A stretch of DNA of 64,000 bases from Streptomyces humicola (lineage in GTDB: Bacteria > Actinomycetota > Actinomycetes > Streptomycetales > Streptomycetaceae). Below are positions 53,161 to 62,466 of this stretch, in pieces. Position numbers and translations under genes: made by a program. Position 1 is the stretch's first letter, and each line of letters begins with the position of its first letter. The notes beneath the pieces were generated by a model. It made no database searches, was not told the origin of the DNA, and saw only the letters and a program-made list of their open reading frames with translations. The DNA is taken from positions 62,001 through 126,000 of the forward strand of contig NZ_JANFNG010000008.1 in the NCBI RefSeq assembly GCF_024436035.1. Direction: 5' to 3'.

Positions 53161-54116
53161 GACGTGTCCTCACGGATGCGTTCTGCGGCGCGCAGGCGGG
53201 CAGGGGCGGCCCGCCGGTTGGCGGCGACCTCCTCGTCCGTCGGCAGCTCGGCGCCGCGGGTCAGCAGCTTCAGCCTCGGCTGGTAGCGCTCGGGCACGAC
53301 AGGCAGTCCGGGCGGTGCGGTGTTGCTCGCGCCGGCCGCGAAGACCTGCTTGACCAGGCGGTCCTCCAGCGAGTGGTACGACAGGACGGCGATGCGACCG
53401 TGCACGGCGAGCGCGGCGACGGCGGCGGGGATCGCCCGTTCGAGCACCGCGAGCTCACCGTTGACCTCAATGCGCAACGCCTGGAATGTACGCTTTGCCG
53501 GGTTTCCGCCGGTGCGCTTGGCGGCCTGCGGGAGGGCGCCGCGGATCAGTTCGACGAGCCGGGCACTGTTGGTGAACGGTTCCCTCTCCCGCTCCCTGAC
53601 GATCGCCTCGACGATCTTGCGCGCGTACTTCTCCTCGCCGTAGGTGCGCAGCACGCGCACCAGGTCACCGGGCGGATAGGTGTTGAGCACCTCGGCCGCG
53701 CTGATCCCCACATCCTGGTTCATCCGCATGTCGAGGGGGGCGTCCTGGGCGTAGGCGAAGCCGCGCTCGGCCTCGTCGAGCTGCATGGAGGAGACGCCGA
53801 GGTCGAACAGGACGCCCTGCACCTTCGGGACGGACAGCCGCTCGAGCACCTCGGGCAGCTCGTCGTAGACGGCGTGGACGAGGGTGGCCCGCTCGCCGTA
53901 CGGCGCGAGCCGCTCCCCCGCCAGCTTCAGCGCGGCCGCGTCCCGGTCGATGGCGATCAGCCGAGCCGCGGGGAAGGTGGCGAGCAGGGCCTCACTGTGG
54001 CCACCGAGCCCGAGTGTCGCGTCGACGACGACGGCACCCGGCTCGGCGAGTGCGGGCGCGAGCAGGTCGAGGCAGCGCTCGAGCATGACGGGGACATGTC
54101 GAGCTTCCACCGTCAC
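53157..54116 (-). CDS. rsmH: 16S rRNA (cytosine(1402)-N4)-methyltransferase
   Basis: RsmH (MraW) methylates N4 of C1402 in 16S rRNA. It shows [14 protein letters not shown] at the N-terminus, the SAM loop [32 protein letters not shown] and [14 protein letters not shown] 54116 (319 residues) has GGGAGGGGG close upstream; GTG 54110 and ATG 54143 are alternatives. It begins the ATGA-coupled run rsmH-ftsL and follows mraZ by about 300 bases. Confidence 0.95.
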   Translation of the reverse strand: MTVEARHVPVMLERCLDLLAPALAEPGAVVVDATLGLGGHSEALLATFPAARLIAIDRDAAALKLAGERLAPYGERATLVHAVYDELPEVLERLSVPKVQGVLFDLGVSSMQLDEAERGFAYAQDAPLDMRMNQDVGISAAEVLNTYPPGDLVRVLRTYGEEKYARKIVEAIVREREREPFTNSARLVELIRGALPQAAKRTGGNPAKRTFQALRIEVNGELAVLERAIPAAVAALAVHGRIAVLSYHSLEDRLVKQVFAAGASNTAPPGLPVVPERYQPRLKLLTRGAELPTDEEVAANRRAAPARLRAAERIREDTS

Positions 54117-54370
54117 CGCCCCCTCCCGGCCTCGCCGGGCCACTGCCGCGGCGGCACGGGCCGCGACTGCACGGATGGAACGTAACGGGTGGTGCTCATG
54201 TGGGCCCTCTGGTCGGGGGCGGCTGGACGTACCGCCGGGTCCCCACCCGCTCGGAAGGGGAAGCAGCCATCTGGTGCCGGGGAAGGTGCACCAGCGGACC
54301 GGGGAGCGGGAGGAGGCCTGGCGTCACGTACGCGCCGCGTGGGCGTGCTCGCTGCGGGTCGGGATCAGGC

Positions 54371-54407
54371 GTCGGATGTCGGAGTCGGATGTCAGTCGTC
54401 GGTTGTC
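54371..54407. repeat. Three decamer repeats between mraZ and rsmH
   Basis: GTCGGATGTC at 54371-54380 and 54384-54393, and GTCGGTTGTC at 54398-54407, spaced 13-14 bases apart, just downstream of the mraZ stop. They could be a protein site or part of the rsmH leader. Confidence 0.6.
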
Positions 54408-54415
54408 GGGCGAAG

Positions 54416-54847
54416 TCACAGTATTCCGGGCAGCACCTCCTGCGACAGCGCCGAGAAGGTCTCCTCCTGGGCGGCGAGATAGCGCTCCCAGGCGGCCACG
54501 TCCCACACCTCCACGCGGCGGCCGGCGCCGATGACCGCGCAGTCGCGGTCGAGCCCGGCGTACTCGCGCAGGTTCTGCGGGACGGAGATGCGGCCCTGCT
54601 TGTCCGGGACCTCGTCGCTCGCCCCCGCGAACAGCACCCGCATGTAGTCGCGTGCCGCCTTGGAGGTCAAAGGGGCCTGACGCAGCTGCTCGGTCAACGA
54701 CCTGAACTCGGTCAACGACCATATGCACAGGCAGCGTTCCTGCCCCTTGGTGATGACCAGGCCGTCGGCGAGTTGCTCGCGGAACTTCGCGGGCAGGACC
54801 AGACGGTTCTTCTCGTCGAGCCGAGGCGCGTACGTCCCGAGGAACAT
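54416..54847 (-). CDS. mraZ: Transcriptional regulator MraZ
   Basis: MraZ is a ring-forming, AbrB-like repressor of the dcw cluster. The 143-residue protein has two SpoVT/AbrB-like repeats: [20 protein letters not shown] and the second with [18 protein letters not shown]. Both carry the DxxGR-like DNA-binding turns. I chose ATG 54847 because GGGAGG lies about 6 bases upstream; a GTG two codons earlier overlaps that site. Its own promoter region carries four GTGG boxes. Confidence 0.95.
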   Translation of the reverse strand: MFLGTYAPRLDEKNRLVLPAKFREQLADGLVITKGQERCLCIWSLTEFRSLTEQLRQAPLTSKAARDYMRVLFAGASDEVPDKQGRISVPQNLREYAGLDRDCAVIGAGRRVEVWDVAAWERYLAAQEETFSALSQEVLPGIL

Positions 54848-54921
54848 CCGCACCTCCCGCGGTCATCCGCCACGACCGGCCACAGACTGGCCACAACAGC
54901 TCGCTGGGGGCATCTCGCCTC

Positions 54922-54961
54922 CCACTTCGCGCCACTTTACTCCACCGCACCCCACCGTCAA
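54922..54961 (-). promoter_or_regulatory. mraZ promoter with four phased GTGG boxes
   Basis: On the minus strand, -35 TTGACG (54961-54956) and -10 TAAAGT (54939-54934) are 16 bases apart. GTGG occurs at 54922-54925, 54932-54935, 54942-54945 and 54952-54955, exactly every 10 bp, two boxes inside the promoter spacer, one overlapping the -10 box and one just after it. MraZ of other bacteria binds such TGGGN repeats spaced by five bases, so this is a likely autoregulatory operator. Confidence 0.7.
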
Positions 54962-55247
54962 TCAGCCACAGCACCCTCACACGGCCGACGCCGGGCAAGA
55001 AAGCGCAGGCCAGAGGGGTGGTCGTGGCTCCGTCCTGGCGCGCACCGGCGCGGCGACGACCACATCGTGCGCCCCATGCGCGCTCCTCGACGCCAGGGAG
55101 CCGACCCCGGGGCGGAAAAGCACTCGTTCGGCCCGTCATGCGTCCCACCTGTGGGTTAGCTCACAGGCTGGGTGATTGACGTCCTTTGGCGGAGATTGAC
55201 CGCGCTCCCGTCGGTTGTCCCACGGAGACATCACGCCAGCCGCCGTC
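54962..55247. other. Intergenic region between mraZ and the carbonic anhydrase gene
   Basis: No credible gene. An inverted repeat CCTGTG/CACAGG at 55148-55167 and two ATTGAC hexamers at 55175-55180 and 55195-55200 are the only structures seen; they may belong to the control region of the carbonic anhydrase gene. Confidence 0.5.
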
Positions 55248-55253
55248 TACCGT
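55248..55253 (+). promoter_or_regulatory. Possible -10 box for a leaderless carbonic anhydrase mRNA
   Basis: TACCGT ends 6 bases before the ATG at 55260, and no Shine-Dalgarno sequence is present, which suggests transcription starts at or next to the start codon. Confidence 0.4.
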
Positions 55254-55259
55254 CGAATC

Positions 55260-55793
55260 ATGCCGATAACCGCGCCCCAGCCCCCCGAGCCCGCAACCGG
55301 TTCCGTCACAGACCGGCTCGTCGACGCCAACCGGCGCTACGCGGCCGCCTTCCACGACCCGGGCATGGATGCCCGCCCGGTGCTGAAGGTCGCCGTCGTC
55401 GCCTGCATGGACGCCCGTATCGACCTGCATGCGGCGCTCGGACTCGAACTCGGCGACTGCCACACCATCCGCAACGCCGGCGGCGTCGTCACCGACGACA
55501 CCATCCGTTCCCTGACCATCAGCCAGCGGGCCCTCGGCACGCGGTCCGTCGTGCTGATCCATCACACCGGCTGCGGTCTGCAGACGATCACCGAGGACTT
55601 CCGCACCGAACTCGAACACGAGGTGGGTCAGCGCCCGACCTGGGCGGTCGAGGCCTTCACCGACGTCGACCAGGACGTACGTCAGTCCATGGCGCGCGTT
55701 CGCACCTCCCCGTTCCTCGCGCACACGGACGACGTCCGCGGATTCGTGTTCGACGTCCACACCGGGTTGCTCCGGGAAATCACGGCCCAGTAA
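55260..55793 (+). CDS. Beta-class carbonic anhydrase
   Basis: The enzyme interconverts CO2 and bicarbonate with Zn. The 177-residue protein has the beta-CA motifs ACMDARID with Zn-ligand Cys49 and the Asp51-Arg53 pair, and IHHTGCG with His102 and Cys105 as the other ligands. The length matches the small mycobacterial Rv1284-type enzymes. I chose ATG 55260 over an upstream frame because the conserved domain begins soon after. The gene stands between mraZ (divergent) and moxR. Confidence 0.92.
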   Translation: MPITAPQPPEPATGSVTDRLVDANRRYAAAFHDPGMDARPVLKVAVVACMDARIDLHAALGLELGDCHTIRNAGGVVTDDTIRSLTISQRALGTRSVVLIHHTGCGLQTITEDFRTELEHEVGQRPTWAVEAFTDVDQDVRQSMARVRTSPFLAHTDDVRGFVFDVHTGLLREITAQ

Positions 55794-55976
55794 CGGAAGC
55801 CCGGTGACGCGGGCCCCGGCGTGAGGGGAGAATGCAACGAGCGACACCGGCTTCCCCGGTGCGCGACATCGGGGAGGGCCGGTCCTCGGGATGCGATGCG
55901 ACAGGCCCTGTTGTGAGAGCCGCAGGCTTGAGCCTCAGTGCGAGAGCCGAAGGCTCCAAGGGCCTAGGAGGGCCGG

Positions 55977-56975
55977 GTGACCACCTACGAATCGCGAGCG
56001 AGCCTCGGCGATCTGACCACCACGGCGGCGCGTGTGCGGCGCAGCGTGGAGAATGTGATCGAGGGCAAGCCCGAGGTCGTACGGCTTTCGCTGACCGTGC
56101 TGCTCGCGGAGGGCCATCTGCTGATCGAGGACGTGCCGGGCGTGGGCAAGACCATGCTCGCCAAGGCACTTGCGCGGTCCATCGACTGCTCGGTGCGCCG
56201 GATCCAGTTCACGCCGGATCTGCTCCCCTCCGACATCACCGGGGTCAGCGTCTTCGACCAGCAGCGGCGGGACTTCGAGTTCAAGCCGGGTGCCGTCTTC
56301 GCGCAGATCGTCGTCGGTGACGAGATCAACCGCGCTTCACCGAAGACGCAGTCTGCGCTGCTGGAGTCGATGGAGGAGCGCCAGGTCACCGTCGACGGCG
56401 CCACGCACGTACTGCCCAGTCCCTTCATGGTGATCGCCACGCAGAACCCGGTGGAGATGGAGGGTACCTACCCGCTCCCCGAGGCACAGCGCGACCGCTT
56501 CATGGCACGAGTGTCGATCGGCTATCCCAGCCCGGACGCCGAGTTGCAGATGCTGGACGTGCACGGCGGCGCCGATCCGCTGGACGACCTGCAGCCGGTC
56601 GCGCACGCACACGAGATCGTCAAGCTGATCGAGGCGGTGCGGGCAGTCCATGTGGCCCCCGCGGTACGGCGGTATGCGGTGGATCTGGTGGGTGCGACCC
56701 GCGACCATCCGGATGTGCGGCTGGGGGCCTCACCGCGAGCGACGCTGCACCTGGTGCGGGCGGCACGCGCGGCCGCCGCGCTCGACGGGCGGGAGTTCGT
56801 GCTGCCCGACGACATCCAGGCGCTGGCGTCCTCCGTGCTGGCGCACCGGCTGCTCCCCACCGCGCAGGCCCAGTTGAACCGGCGTACGCCGGAGCAAGTG
56901 GTCGCGGAGATCGTCAAGCGCACGCACGTTCCTGATCCTTACGGGGGACGGCAGCCCGGGGTCCGGGGGCTGTGA
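55977..56975 (+). CDS. MoxR family AAA+ ATPase
   Basis: A 332-residue AAA+ ATPase with Walker A PGVGKT (54-59), Walker B VVGDEINRA (112-120), the sensor 1 region ATQNPVEMEGTYPLPEAQ and the C-terminal lid. MoxR proteins act as chaperones for metal insertion or complex assembly, usually beside DUF58 proteins, as here. GTG 55977 has GGAGGG upstream. It overlaps the DUF58 gene at TGATG. Confidence 0.94.
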   Translation: MTTYESRASLGDLTTTAARVRRSVENVIEGKPEVVRLSLTVLLAEGHLLIEDVPGVGKTMLAKALARSIDCSVRRIQFTPDLLPSDITGVSVFDQQRRDFEFKPGAVFAQIVVGDEINRASPKTQSALLESMEERQVTVDGATHVLPSPFMVIATQNPVEMEGTYPLPEAQRDRFMARVSIGYPSPDAELQMLDVHGGADPLDDLQPVAHAHEIVKLIEAVRAVHVAPAVRRYAVDLVGATRDHPDVRLGASPRATLHLVRAARAAAALDGREFVLPDDIQALASSVLAHRLLPTAQAQLNRRTPEQVVAEIVKRTHVPDPYGGRQPGVRGL

Positions 56976-58327
56976 TGGAGCCCTCACCGGGGGCGGGCGA
57001 CGAGGGGTTCCGGCGGGCGCTCGGCGGACTCACTACGCGGGGGCGCTCGTTCATCGCGGCCGGGCTCGCGGCCGGGGCGTGCGCCTACGTCCTTGGGCAG
57101 CAGGATCTGCTGCGGGTCGGGCTGTTGCTCGCCGCGCTGCCGCTGGTCTGCGTGGCCGTGCTCTGCCGGACCCGCTACCGCGTGGCCGGCAACCGCAGGC
57201 TCAGCCCCTCGCGGGTGCCGGCGATGGCGGAGGCGCGGGTGCATGTGCGCGTCGACAACGTCTCCCGCCTCTCGACCGGTCTGCTGATGCTGCAGGACCG
57301 GGTGCCGTACGTGCTCGGACCGCGGCCGCGGTTCATGCTCGACCGCGTGGAACCTGGCGGACACCGGGAGGTCTCCTACCGCGTGCGGTCCGATCTGCGC
57401 GGACGGTATCCGCTGGGGCCGCTGCAGCTGCGGCTCACCGACCCGTTCGGGATGTGCGAGCTGACGCGCTCGTTCGCCGCGCGGGACACGCTCACCGTGG
57501 TGCCGCGGATCGAGACGCTGCCCCCCGTCCGGCTGGCGGGCGAGGCGTCCGGCTACGGCGACAGCCGCCAGCGGGCGCTGGCGCTCGCCGGCGAGGACGA
57601 CGTGATCCCGCGCGGCTACCGGCACGGTGACGACCTGCGGCGCGTCCACTGGCGATCGACGGCGCGGTACGGCGAGTTGATGGTGCGCCGCGAGGAGCAG
57701 CCGCATCGCGCGCGCTGCACCGTTCTGCTCGACACCCGACGCATCGCCTATCACGGGGCGGGCCCGGATTCGGCGTTCGAATGGGCGGTCACCGGCGCCG
57801 CGTCGGCGGCCGTGCACATGCTCGAACGCGGCTACGCCGCACGGCTGTTGACGGACAACGGCACATTGGTGCCGGGCCAGGACGGTACGACCGGCGGCTT
57901 CGGCGGGGATTCCTCGGAGGCGTCGGGGCTGCTGCTGGAGGCGTTGGCCGTCGTCGACCACTCGGACGGGGGAACCCTGACACCGGCGCACGACGTGCTG
58001 CGCGGCGGGAACGAGGGACTGCTCGTGGCGTTCCTCGGGGAACTCGACGACGAGCAGGCAGCAATCGTCGGGCGGATGCGGCAGCGCACGGGCGGCGCCG
58101 TGGCCTTCCTCCTCGACGGGCGCGAGGACGGCGCCGCGGTGCAGCGGCCCTTGCGGATGCTGCGCGAGGCGGGCTGGACGGCGCTCCCGGTGCGGCCGGG
58201 GGATCTTCTGGCCGATCTGTGGCGCCAGGCGGACCGCCAGCCCGACCAGCAGTCCGCCCGGGCCCGGGCCCGGCAGTCCGGAGCCCACGAGGCGATGACG
58301 CGCGAGGGAACAGGGGCCGGACTGTGA
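56975..58327 (+). CDS. DUF58 domain membrane protein
   Basis: A 450-residue protein with two N-terminal membrane segments (about 25-45 and 48-63), then a beta-rich region and the DUF58 block DVIPRGYRHGDDLRRVHWRS, followed by a von Willebrand A-like fold. It likely works with the MoxR ATPase and the downstream transglutaminase-like protein. Either GTG 56972 or ATG 56975 could start it; both overlap the moxR stop. Confidence 0.92.
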   Translation: MEPSPGAGDEGFRRALGGLTTRGRSFIAAGLAAGACAYVLGQQDLLRVGLLLAALPLVCVAVLCRTRYRVAGNRRLSPSRVPAMAEARVHVRVDNVSRLSTGLLMLQDRVPYVLGPRPRFMLDRVEPGGHREVSYRVRSDLRGRYPLGPLQLRLTDPFGMCELTRSFAARDTLTVVPRIETLPPVRLAGEASGYGDSRQRALALAGEDDVIPRGYRHGDDLRRVHWRSTARYGELMVRREEQPHRARCTVLLDTRRIAYHGAGPDSAFEWAVTGAASAAVHMLERGYAARLLTDNGTLVPGQDGTTGGFGGDSSEASGLLLEALAVVDHSDGGTLTPAHDVLRGGNEGLLVAFLGELDDEQAAIVGRMRQRTGGAVAFLLDGREDGAAVQRPLRMLREAGWTALPVRPGDLLADLWRQADRQPDQQSARARARQSGAHEAMTREGTGAGL

Positions 58328-58419
58328 GCGACGCGCGCTGGGCCACCGGACCGCAGGCAACCACGACGCCCGCACCTGTGCGCCCGGTGCACGGAGAAGC
58401 GAACGGAAAAACGCCATGA
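58324..58419 (+). CDS. Possible 31-residue coupled ORF
   Basis: GTG 58324 overlaps the DUF58 stop (GTGA) and the TGA at 58417-58419 overlaps the next gene's ATG (ATGA). The frame encodes VSDARWATGPQATTTPAPVR and a short polar end. It may be a real tiny protein or a translation bridge between the two large genes. No family. Confidence 0.4.
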   Translation: MSDARWATGPQATTTPAPVRPVHGEANGKTP

Positions 58420-60827
58420 GCGGACGCGGGCGTCTTACGGTGTGCGCGGCCGCGGCCACTTTGCTCACGGCGTGTGCGCTGCTGCCGCTGACCGCGGGGG
58501 CGGCCTGGCTGTTTCAGGCGGCGCTGCTGGTGGTGGTGGCGTCCGGAGTGGGCACGGTGGCGCGCCGGGTGCCGCTGGCGCGGGCGGTGACCGTCGCGGC
58601 GCAGGCGGCGGTGTCCGTGGTGCTGCTGACGCTCACGTTCGTCCCCGGGCAGGCGCTGCTCGGGCTGGTGCCGGGGCCGCGGGCGATTGCGGCTTTCGGG
58701 CAACTGCTGGGCCACGGTGTGCAGGACGTCGGGCAGTATGCGATCCCCGCGCCGGTGACGCCGGGCATCAGGCTGCTGCTGGTCGGCGGTGTGGTGGTGA
58801 TCGGGCTGGCCGTGGATGCGCTCGCGGTGACCTACCGCAGCGCCGCGCCCGCGGGGCTGCCGCTGCTCGCGCTGTACTCGGTGGCCTCCGGTCTCGGTCA
58901 GGCCGGCGGGCACTGGCTGTTGTTCCTGTGCGCGGCCGGCGGCTATCTCCTGCTGCTGCTCGCGGAGGGACGGGACCGGCTGTCGCGCTGGGGACGCGTC
59001 TTCGGCCGCGCGCCGCTGCCGTCCGGCTACGCCACTGCCTCCCCCGCCGCGGTCAGCGCCGCCGTGGCGCCGGTGCGGACCGGACGAAGGATCGGGGCTG
59101 TCGTGCTGGGTATCGCGCTCGTCGCCCCGGCGCTGCTGCCCGCCATGGACGGCGGGCTGCTGGTGCGGGCACGCGACGGCGGGCTCGGCGGAGGCGGCAC
59201 GATCACCGCCATCAATCCCCTGGTGTCGCTGCAGAACAGCCTCAACCAGCCTGACGATCGCGAGGTGTTGCGCTACCGGACCTCCTCCGACGATGCGCAG
59301 GACATGTACCTGCGCATCATCACCCTCGACACCTTCGACGGCACGTCGTGGAAGGCTGCACAGCGGCATGTGACCGATGTGCCGGGGACCCTGCCGCCGC
59401 CGGCGGGGCTGAACTCCGCGGTGCAGGCCGACCCGGTCGACACCTCGTTCTCCGCTGCTCAGGGATACGCACAGAACTATCTGCCGATGCCCTACCCCGC
59501 GAGCAGGGTGCAGGTCTCGGGCGACTGGCGGTTCGAGCCGGAGGGCCGGACGCTCGTCGGCGACCGCGGGCAGACCACCTCGGGCCTGCAGTACGAGGTG
59601 ACGAGCCTGCAAGTGCAGCCGACCGCACAGCAGTTGGCCGACGCGGGGCCCGCACCGGCCGCGATCGAGCAGCAGTACACGCAGGTGCCCGACACGCTGC
59701 CCGCGATCGTCAAGGACACCGCGGAGCAGGTCACGAGCGGTGCGACCAACGCGTACGAGCAGGCCGTCAAGTTGCAGGACTGGTTCACCACGGCCGGTGG
59801 CTTCACCTACGACACCCGCGTCGCGGAGGGCAGCGGCACGGACGCGATCGTGCGTTTCCTCCGCGACAAGCGAGGATTCTGTGTGCACTTCGCCTTCACC
59901 ATGGCGGCGATGGCCCGCACCCTCGGCATTCCGGCCCGGGTGGATGTGGGATTCGTCCCGGGCACCGAGCAGCCGGACGGCTCGTGGACGGTGGGGCTGA
60001 AGGACGCCCACGCCTGGCCCGAGCTGTACTTCCAGGGGGTCGGGTGGACACGGTTTGAGCCGACTCCGAGCCGGGGGACGGCCCCGGGCTACACCCGTGT
60101 CGACAGCACCTCGCCGGGCCCCGGCGGCGCGGCGGCACCGCACGGGGGGAGCACGGCGCTGCCGACGCCCGGTGCTTCCGCCTCGTCGCGTTGTGCCGCG
60201 GGCCCGCACCATGTGACCGGTTGTGACAACCAGTCGCAGATCACAACCGGTGGCCCCGGTGGGGGTGCCGGGCTGGGCGACGGGACCCTGCCGGTGCTCG
60301 TCGCCGCGGCGGTCGTGCTCGTGGCAGGTGCGGTGCCGATGCTCTGGCGCGCACGGGTGCGCGCGGTGCGGCTGGCCGCCGGCGGCGGGAAGCGCTGGAA
60401 GGCCGGGAAGGGGGACGAGGCCGGGGAGCACGCCGGGCGGACGCTGGCCGCGTGGCGTGAACTCCTCGACACCGCCTGGGATTACGGTGTGCGGCCGGAC
60501 GCCTCCGAGACCCCGCGCGCAGCCGCCGGCCGGCTCATCCGGGAGGCGGGTCTTTCGGGGGCGGGCGCGGAGTCCGTCCAGCGGGTGGCGGTGGCGGTCG
60601 AGCAGGTGCTGTACGCCCCGCGGCCGGGGAGTGCGGAGGGCCTCGCCGACGACGTGCGGCAGGTCCGGGGTGCGCTGCGCGCCTCCGCCGGCCTGCGGGT
60701 CGGGGCCCGTGCCGTGCTGGCGCCGAGGTCCACGGTGCAGGTGGTGCGGCAGGTCTCGCAGCGGTGTGCGGCGCAGTCGCGGACGTGGCGCGTGATGCTC
60801 GGGCGCGTGCTCGCCCGGCATGCATGA
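58416..60827 (+). CDS. Membrane transglutaminase-like protein (DUF3488 plus TGase domain)
   Basis: An 803-residue protein with about six N-terminal membrane helices (1-230, DUF3488), an extracellular transglutaminase-like domain and one C-terminal helix (about 625-642) followed by a cytoplasmic DUF4129-like tail. The cysteine-protease-type site is visible: Cys489 in RGFCVHF and His532 in DAHAWPELYF, with a following Asp/Glu. The MoxR-DUF58-TGase trio is conserved in actinobacteria; the substrate is unknown. GGAGAAG lies upstream. A strong hairpin overlaps the stop. Confidence 0.93.
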   Translation: MSGRGRLTVCAAAATLLTACALLPLTAGAAWLFQAALLVVVASGVGTVARRVPLARAVTVAAQAAVSVVLLTLTFVPGQALLGLVPGPRAIAAFGQLLGHGVQDVGQYAIPAPVTPGIRLLLVGGVVVIGLAVDALAVTYRSAAPAGLPLLALYSVASGLGQAGGHWLLFLCAAGGYLLLLLAEGRDRLSRWGRVFGRAPLPSGYATASPAAVSAAVAPVRTGRRIGAVVLGIALVAPALLPAMDGGLLVRARDGGLGGGGTITAINPLVSLQNSLNQPDDREVLRYRTSSDDAQDMYLRIITLDTFDGTSWKAAQRHVTDVPGTLPPPAGLNSAVQADPVDTSFSAAQGYAQNYLPMPYPASRVQVSGDWRFEPEGRTLVGDRGQTTSGLQYEVTSLQVQPTAQQLADAGPAPAAIEQQYTQVPDTLPAIVKDTAEQVTSGATNAYEQAVKLQDWFTTAGGFTYDTRVAEGSGTDAIVRFLRDKRGFCVHFAFTMAAMARTLGIPARVDVGFVPGTEQPDGSWTVGLKDAHAWPELYFQGVGWTRFEPTPSRGTAPGYTRVDSTSPGPGGAAAPHGGSTALPTPGASASSRCAAGPHHVTGCDNQSQITTGGPGGGAGLGDGTLPVLVAAAVVLVAGAVPMLWRARVRAVRLAAGGGKRWKAGKGDEAGEHAGRTLAAWRELLDTAWDYGVRPDASETPRAAAGRLIREAGLSGAGAESVQRVAVAVEQVLYAPRPGSAEGLADDVRQVRGALRASAGLRVGARAVLAPRSTVQVVRQVSQRCAAQSRTWRVMLGRVLARHA

Positions 60828-60855
60828 GGGGCGGTTCCTCTCGGAACCGCCCCTC
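60826..60855 (+). terminator. Perfect 13-bp hairpin at the end of the moxR operon
   Basis: GAGGGGCGGTTCC, loop TCTC, GGAACCGCCCCTC; it begins inside the stop codon and lies between convergent genes. Confidence 0.88.
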
Positions 60856-60887
60856 GTCGTTCGTGCGCCGTTCGGTCGCGGGTGGCG

Positions 60888-61307
60888 TCAGGGGCCCTGC
60901 TGTTCGTCACGGCGGCGCTGCCAGCGCTCCTCGATGCGGTCCATCAGCCGGCCCTTGCGGCGGAAGTGCGGGGTGTGGTGGCGTCCCGGCCGGCCCAGGG
61001 GGCGCGGGCCGGCTCCGGGCTGCTGTTCGGCGGGCCTGACAGCCCGCCGCCATCCGGTGACCCCGAGCACCGCACACCCGAGCATGACGAGGAATCCCAC
61101 GACGCTGACCCAGATCAGTTGAGCGACCATCCCGCCCATCAGCAGCGCGATGCCGACCAGGAAGCCCGCCACCGCTTGGTAGAGACGCCGCCGGGTGAAC
61201 GTGCGCAGCCCGCTTCCCTCAAGCGCCGACGCGAACTTGGGATCTTCGGCGTACAGCGCTCGCTCCATTTGCTCGAGCATGCGCTGCTCGTGCTCCGAGA
61301 GCGGCAC
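60888..61307 (-). CDS. DUF3040 family membrane protein
   Basis: A 139-residue protein starting MPLSEHEQRMLEQMERALYA, the exact hallmark of DUF3040, with two membrane helices (about 42-62 and 66-84) and a basic tail. Function unknown; it is common near the dcw cluster in actinobacteria. GGAGGAC lies just before the ATG. It converges with the transglutaminase gene across the hairpin. Confidence 0.93.
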   Translation of the reverse strand: MPLSEHEQRMLEQMERALYAEDPKFASALEGSGLRTFTRRRLYQAVAGFLVGIALLMGGMVAQLIWVSVVGFLVMLGCAVLGVTGWRRAVRPAEQQPGAGPRPLGRPGRHHTPHFRRKGRLMDRIEERWQRRRDEQQGP

Positions 61308-61584
61308 GGAGTCCTCCTACTCGTCGGTCGCAGGGGGCGCGACCTGTACGGCCCTTTCAGGATAGGCAGGGATTCGCCCCCGTGAAACCCGCCCTCTGTG
61401 CCAATCCACTGCCGCTACGCCGGGGACGTAGCGGCATCGTGACGAGGAGTGCATTCCCCGCCCGCCGGTTGGTCATGCTGGCCAGCCTTTACCCAGATCA
61501 TACGGTCCGGAGCGGCCGAAAGGGCGGGCTGTGACGCAGTCCCTTCGAACTGCTTCGCGGTGGGCGGCGGTCTCACGGCAGGGG

Positions 61585-62346
61585 TCAGCCACGCCGGGCG
61601 AGCACGTGCAGCTGGGTCGCGATGGAGTGGAAGGCGGGCAGTTCGGCCGCGGACAGCTCGAGCTGGAGCAGCGCTTCGAGGGCGCCGGGCTCGGTGTCGA
61701 CGAGCACACCGGGGACGAGGTCGGCGAAGACCCGCACGCCGTGCACGGACGCCACGTCCAGGCCGGCCCCCTCGACGAGGGAGGTCAGGCCCTCGGTGGT
61801 GAAGCGGCGGGGCAGCGGGTCGCCCTCGCCCCAGCGCCCGTCCGGGTCGGCGAGCCCCCGCTGGGCCTCGGCGAAGTGCCCGGCGATCGCGCGGGCGAGC
61901 ACGGCGCCGTTACGGCTGGCGGCGAGCAGGCTGAGGGTGCCGGAAGGACGCAGCGTGCTGGCCACGTTCCGCACGGCCGCGGCCGGGTCGTCGACGTACT
62001 CCAGCACGCCGTGGCAGAGCACGACGTCGTAGGAGCCCGCCTCCACCACGTCGAGCAGTCCGGTCGCGTCGCCCTGCACCCCGCGGACCCGCTCGGTGGC
62101 GCCGGCCTCGTCGGCCCGCCGCCCGAGGGCGAAGAGCGCGTCCGGGTTGGGATCGACCACCGTCACCCGGTGGCCGAGTGCCGCGACGGGCACAGCGAAG
62201 GCTCCGGTGCCGCCGCCGGTGTCGAGCACGTCGAGGACGCCGCCCTCCGGGCCTGCGGCCTTGACCTGGCGTTCGAGCGCGTCCTTGAGCACCTCCCAGA
62301 CCACGGCGGTACGCAGGGACGCTCTGGGGCGCAGCGGGTCTGACAC
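61585..62346 (-). CDS. SAM-dependent methyltransferase (class I)
   Basis: A 253-residue protein with SAM motif I VLDTGGGTGAFAVPVA, motif II VTVVDPNPDAL (the acidic Asp) and LCHGVLEYVDDP, near the post-I region, in the SmtA/CmoM-like pattern. Substrate unknown; tRNA or small-molecule modification are both possible. The start is GTG 62346. It is followed by no close gene and preceded by the HEPN gene on the same strand, about 120 bases away. Confidence 0.88.
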   Translation of the reverse strand: MSDPLRPRASLRTAVVWEVLKDALERQVKAAGPEGGVLDVLDTGGGTGAFAVPVAALGHRVTVVDPNPDALFALGRRADEAGATERVRGVQGDATGLLDVVEAGSYDVVLCHGVLEYVDDPAAAVRNVASTLRPSGTLSLLAASRNGAVLARAIAGHFAEAQRGLADPDGRWGEGDPLPRRFTTEGLTSLVEGAGLDVASVHGVRVFADLVPGVLVDTEPGALEALLQLELSAAELPAFHSIATQLHVLARRG

Positions 62347-62466
62347 GGTGGGGCGGCTCCTCGGCGGGGCATCGCACCCTGATGGCCTGCGATGCGGAAC
62401 TGACGTCGGCGGCCTCCACTTTATGCCTCCGGCGGCGCAGGACGCTTGACGTCCACGGGCGCCCCT

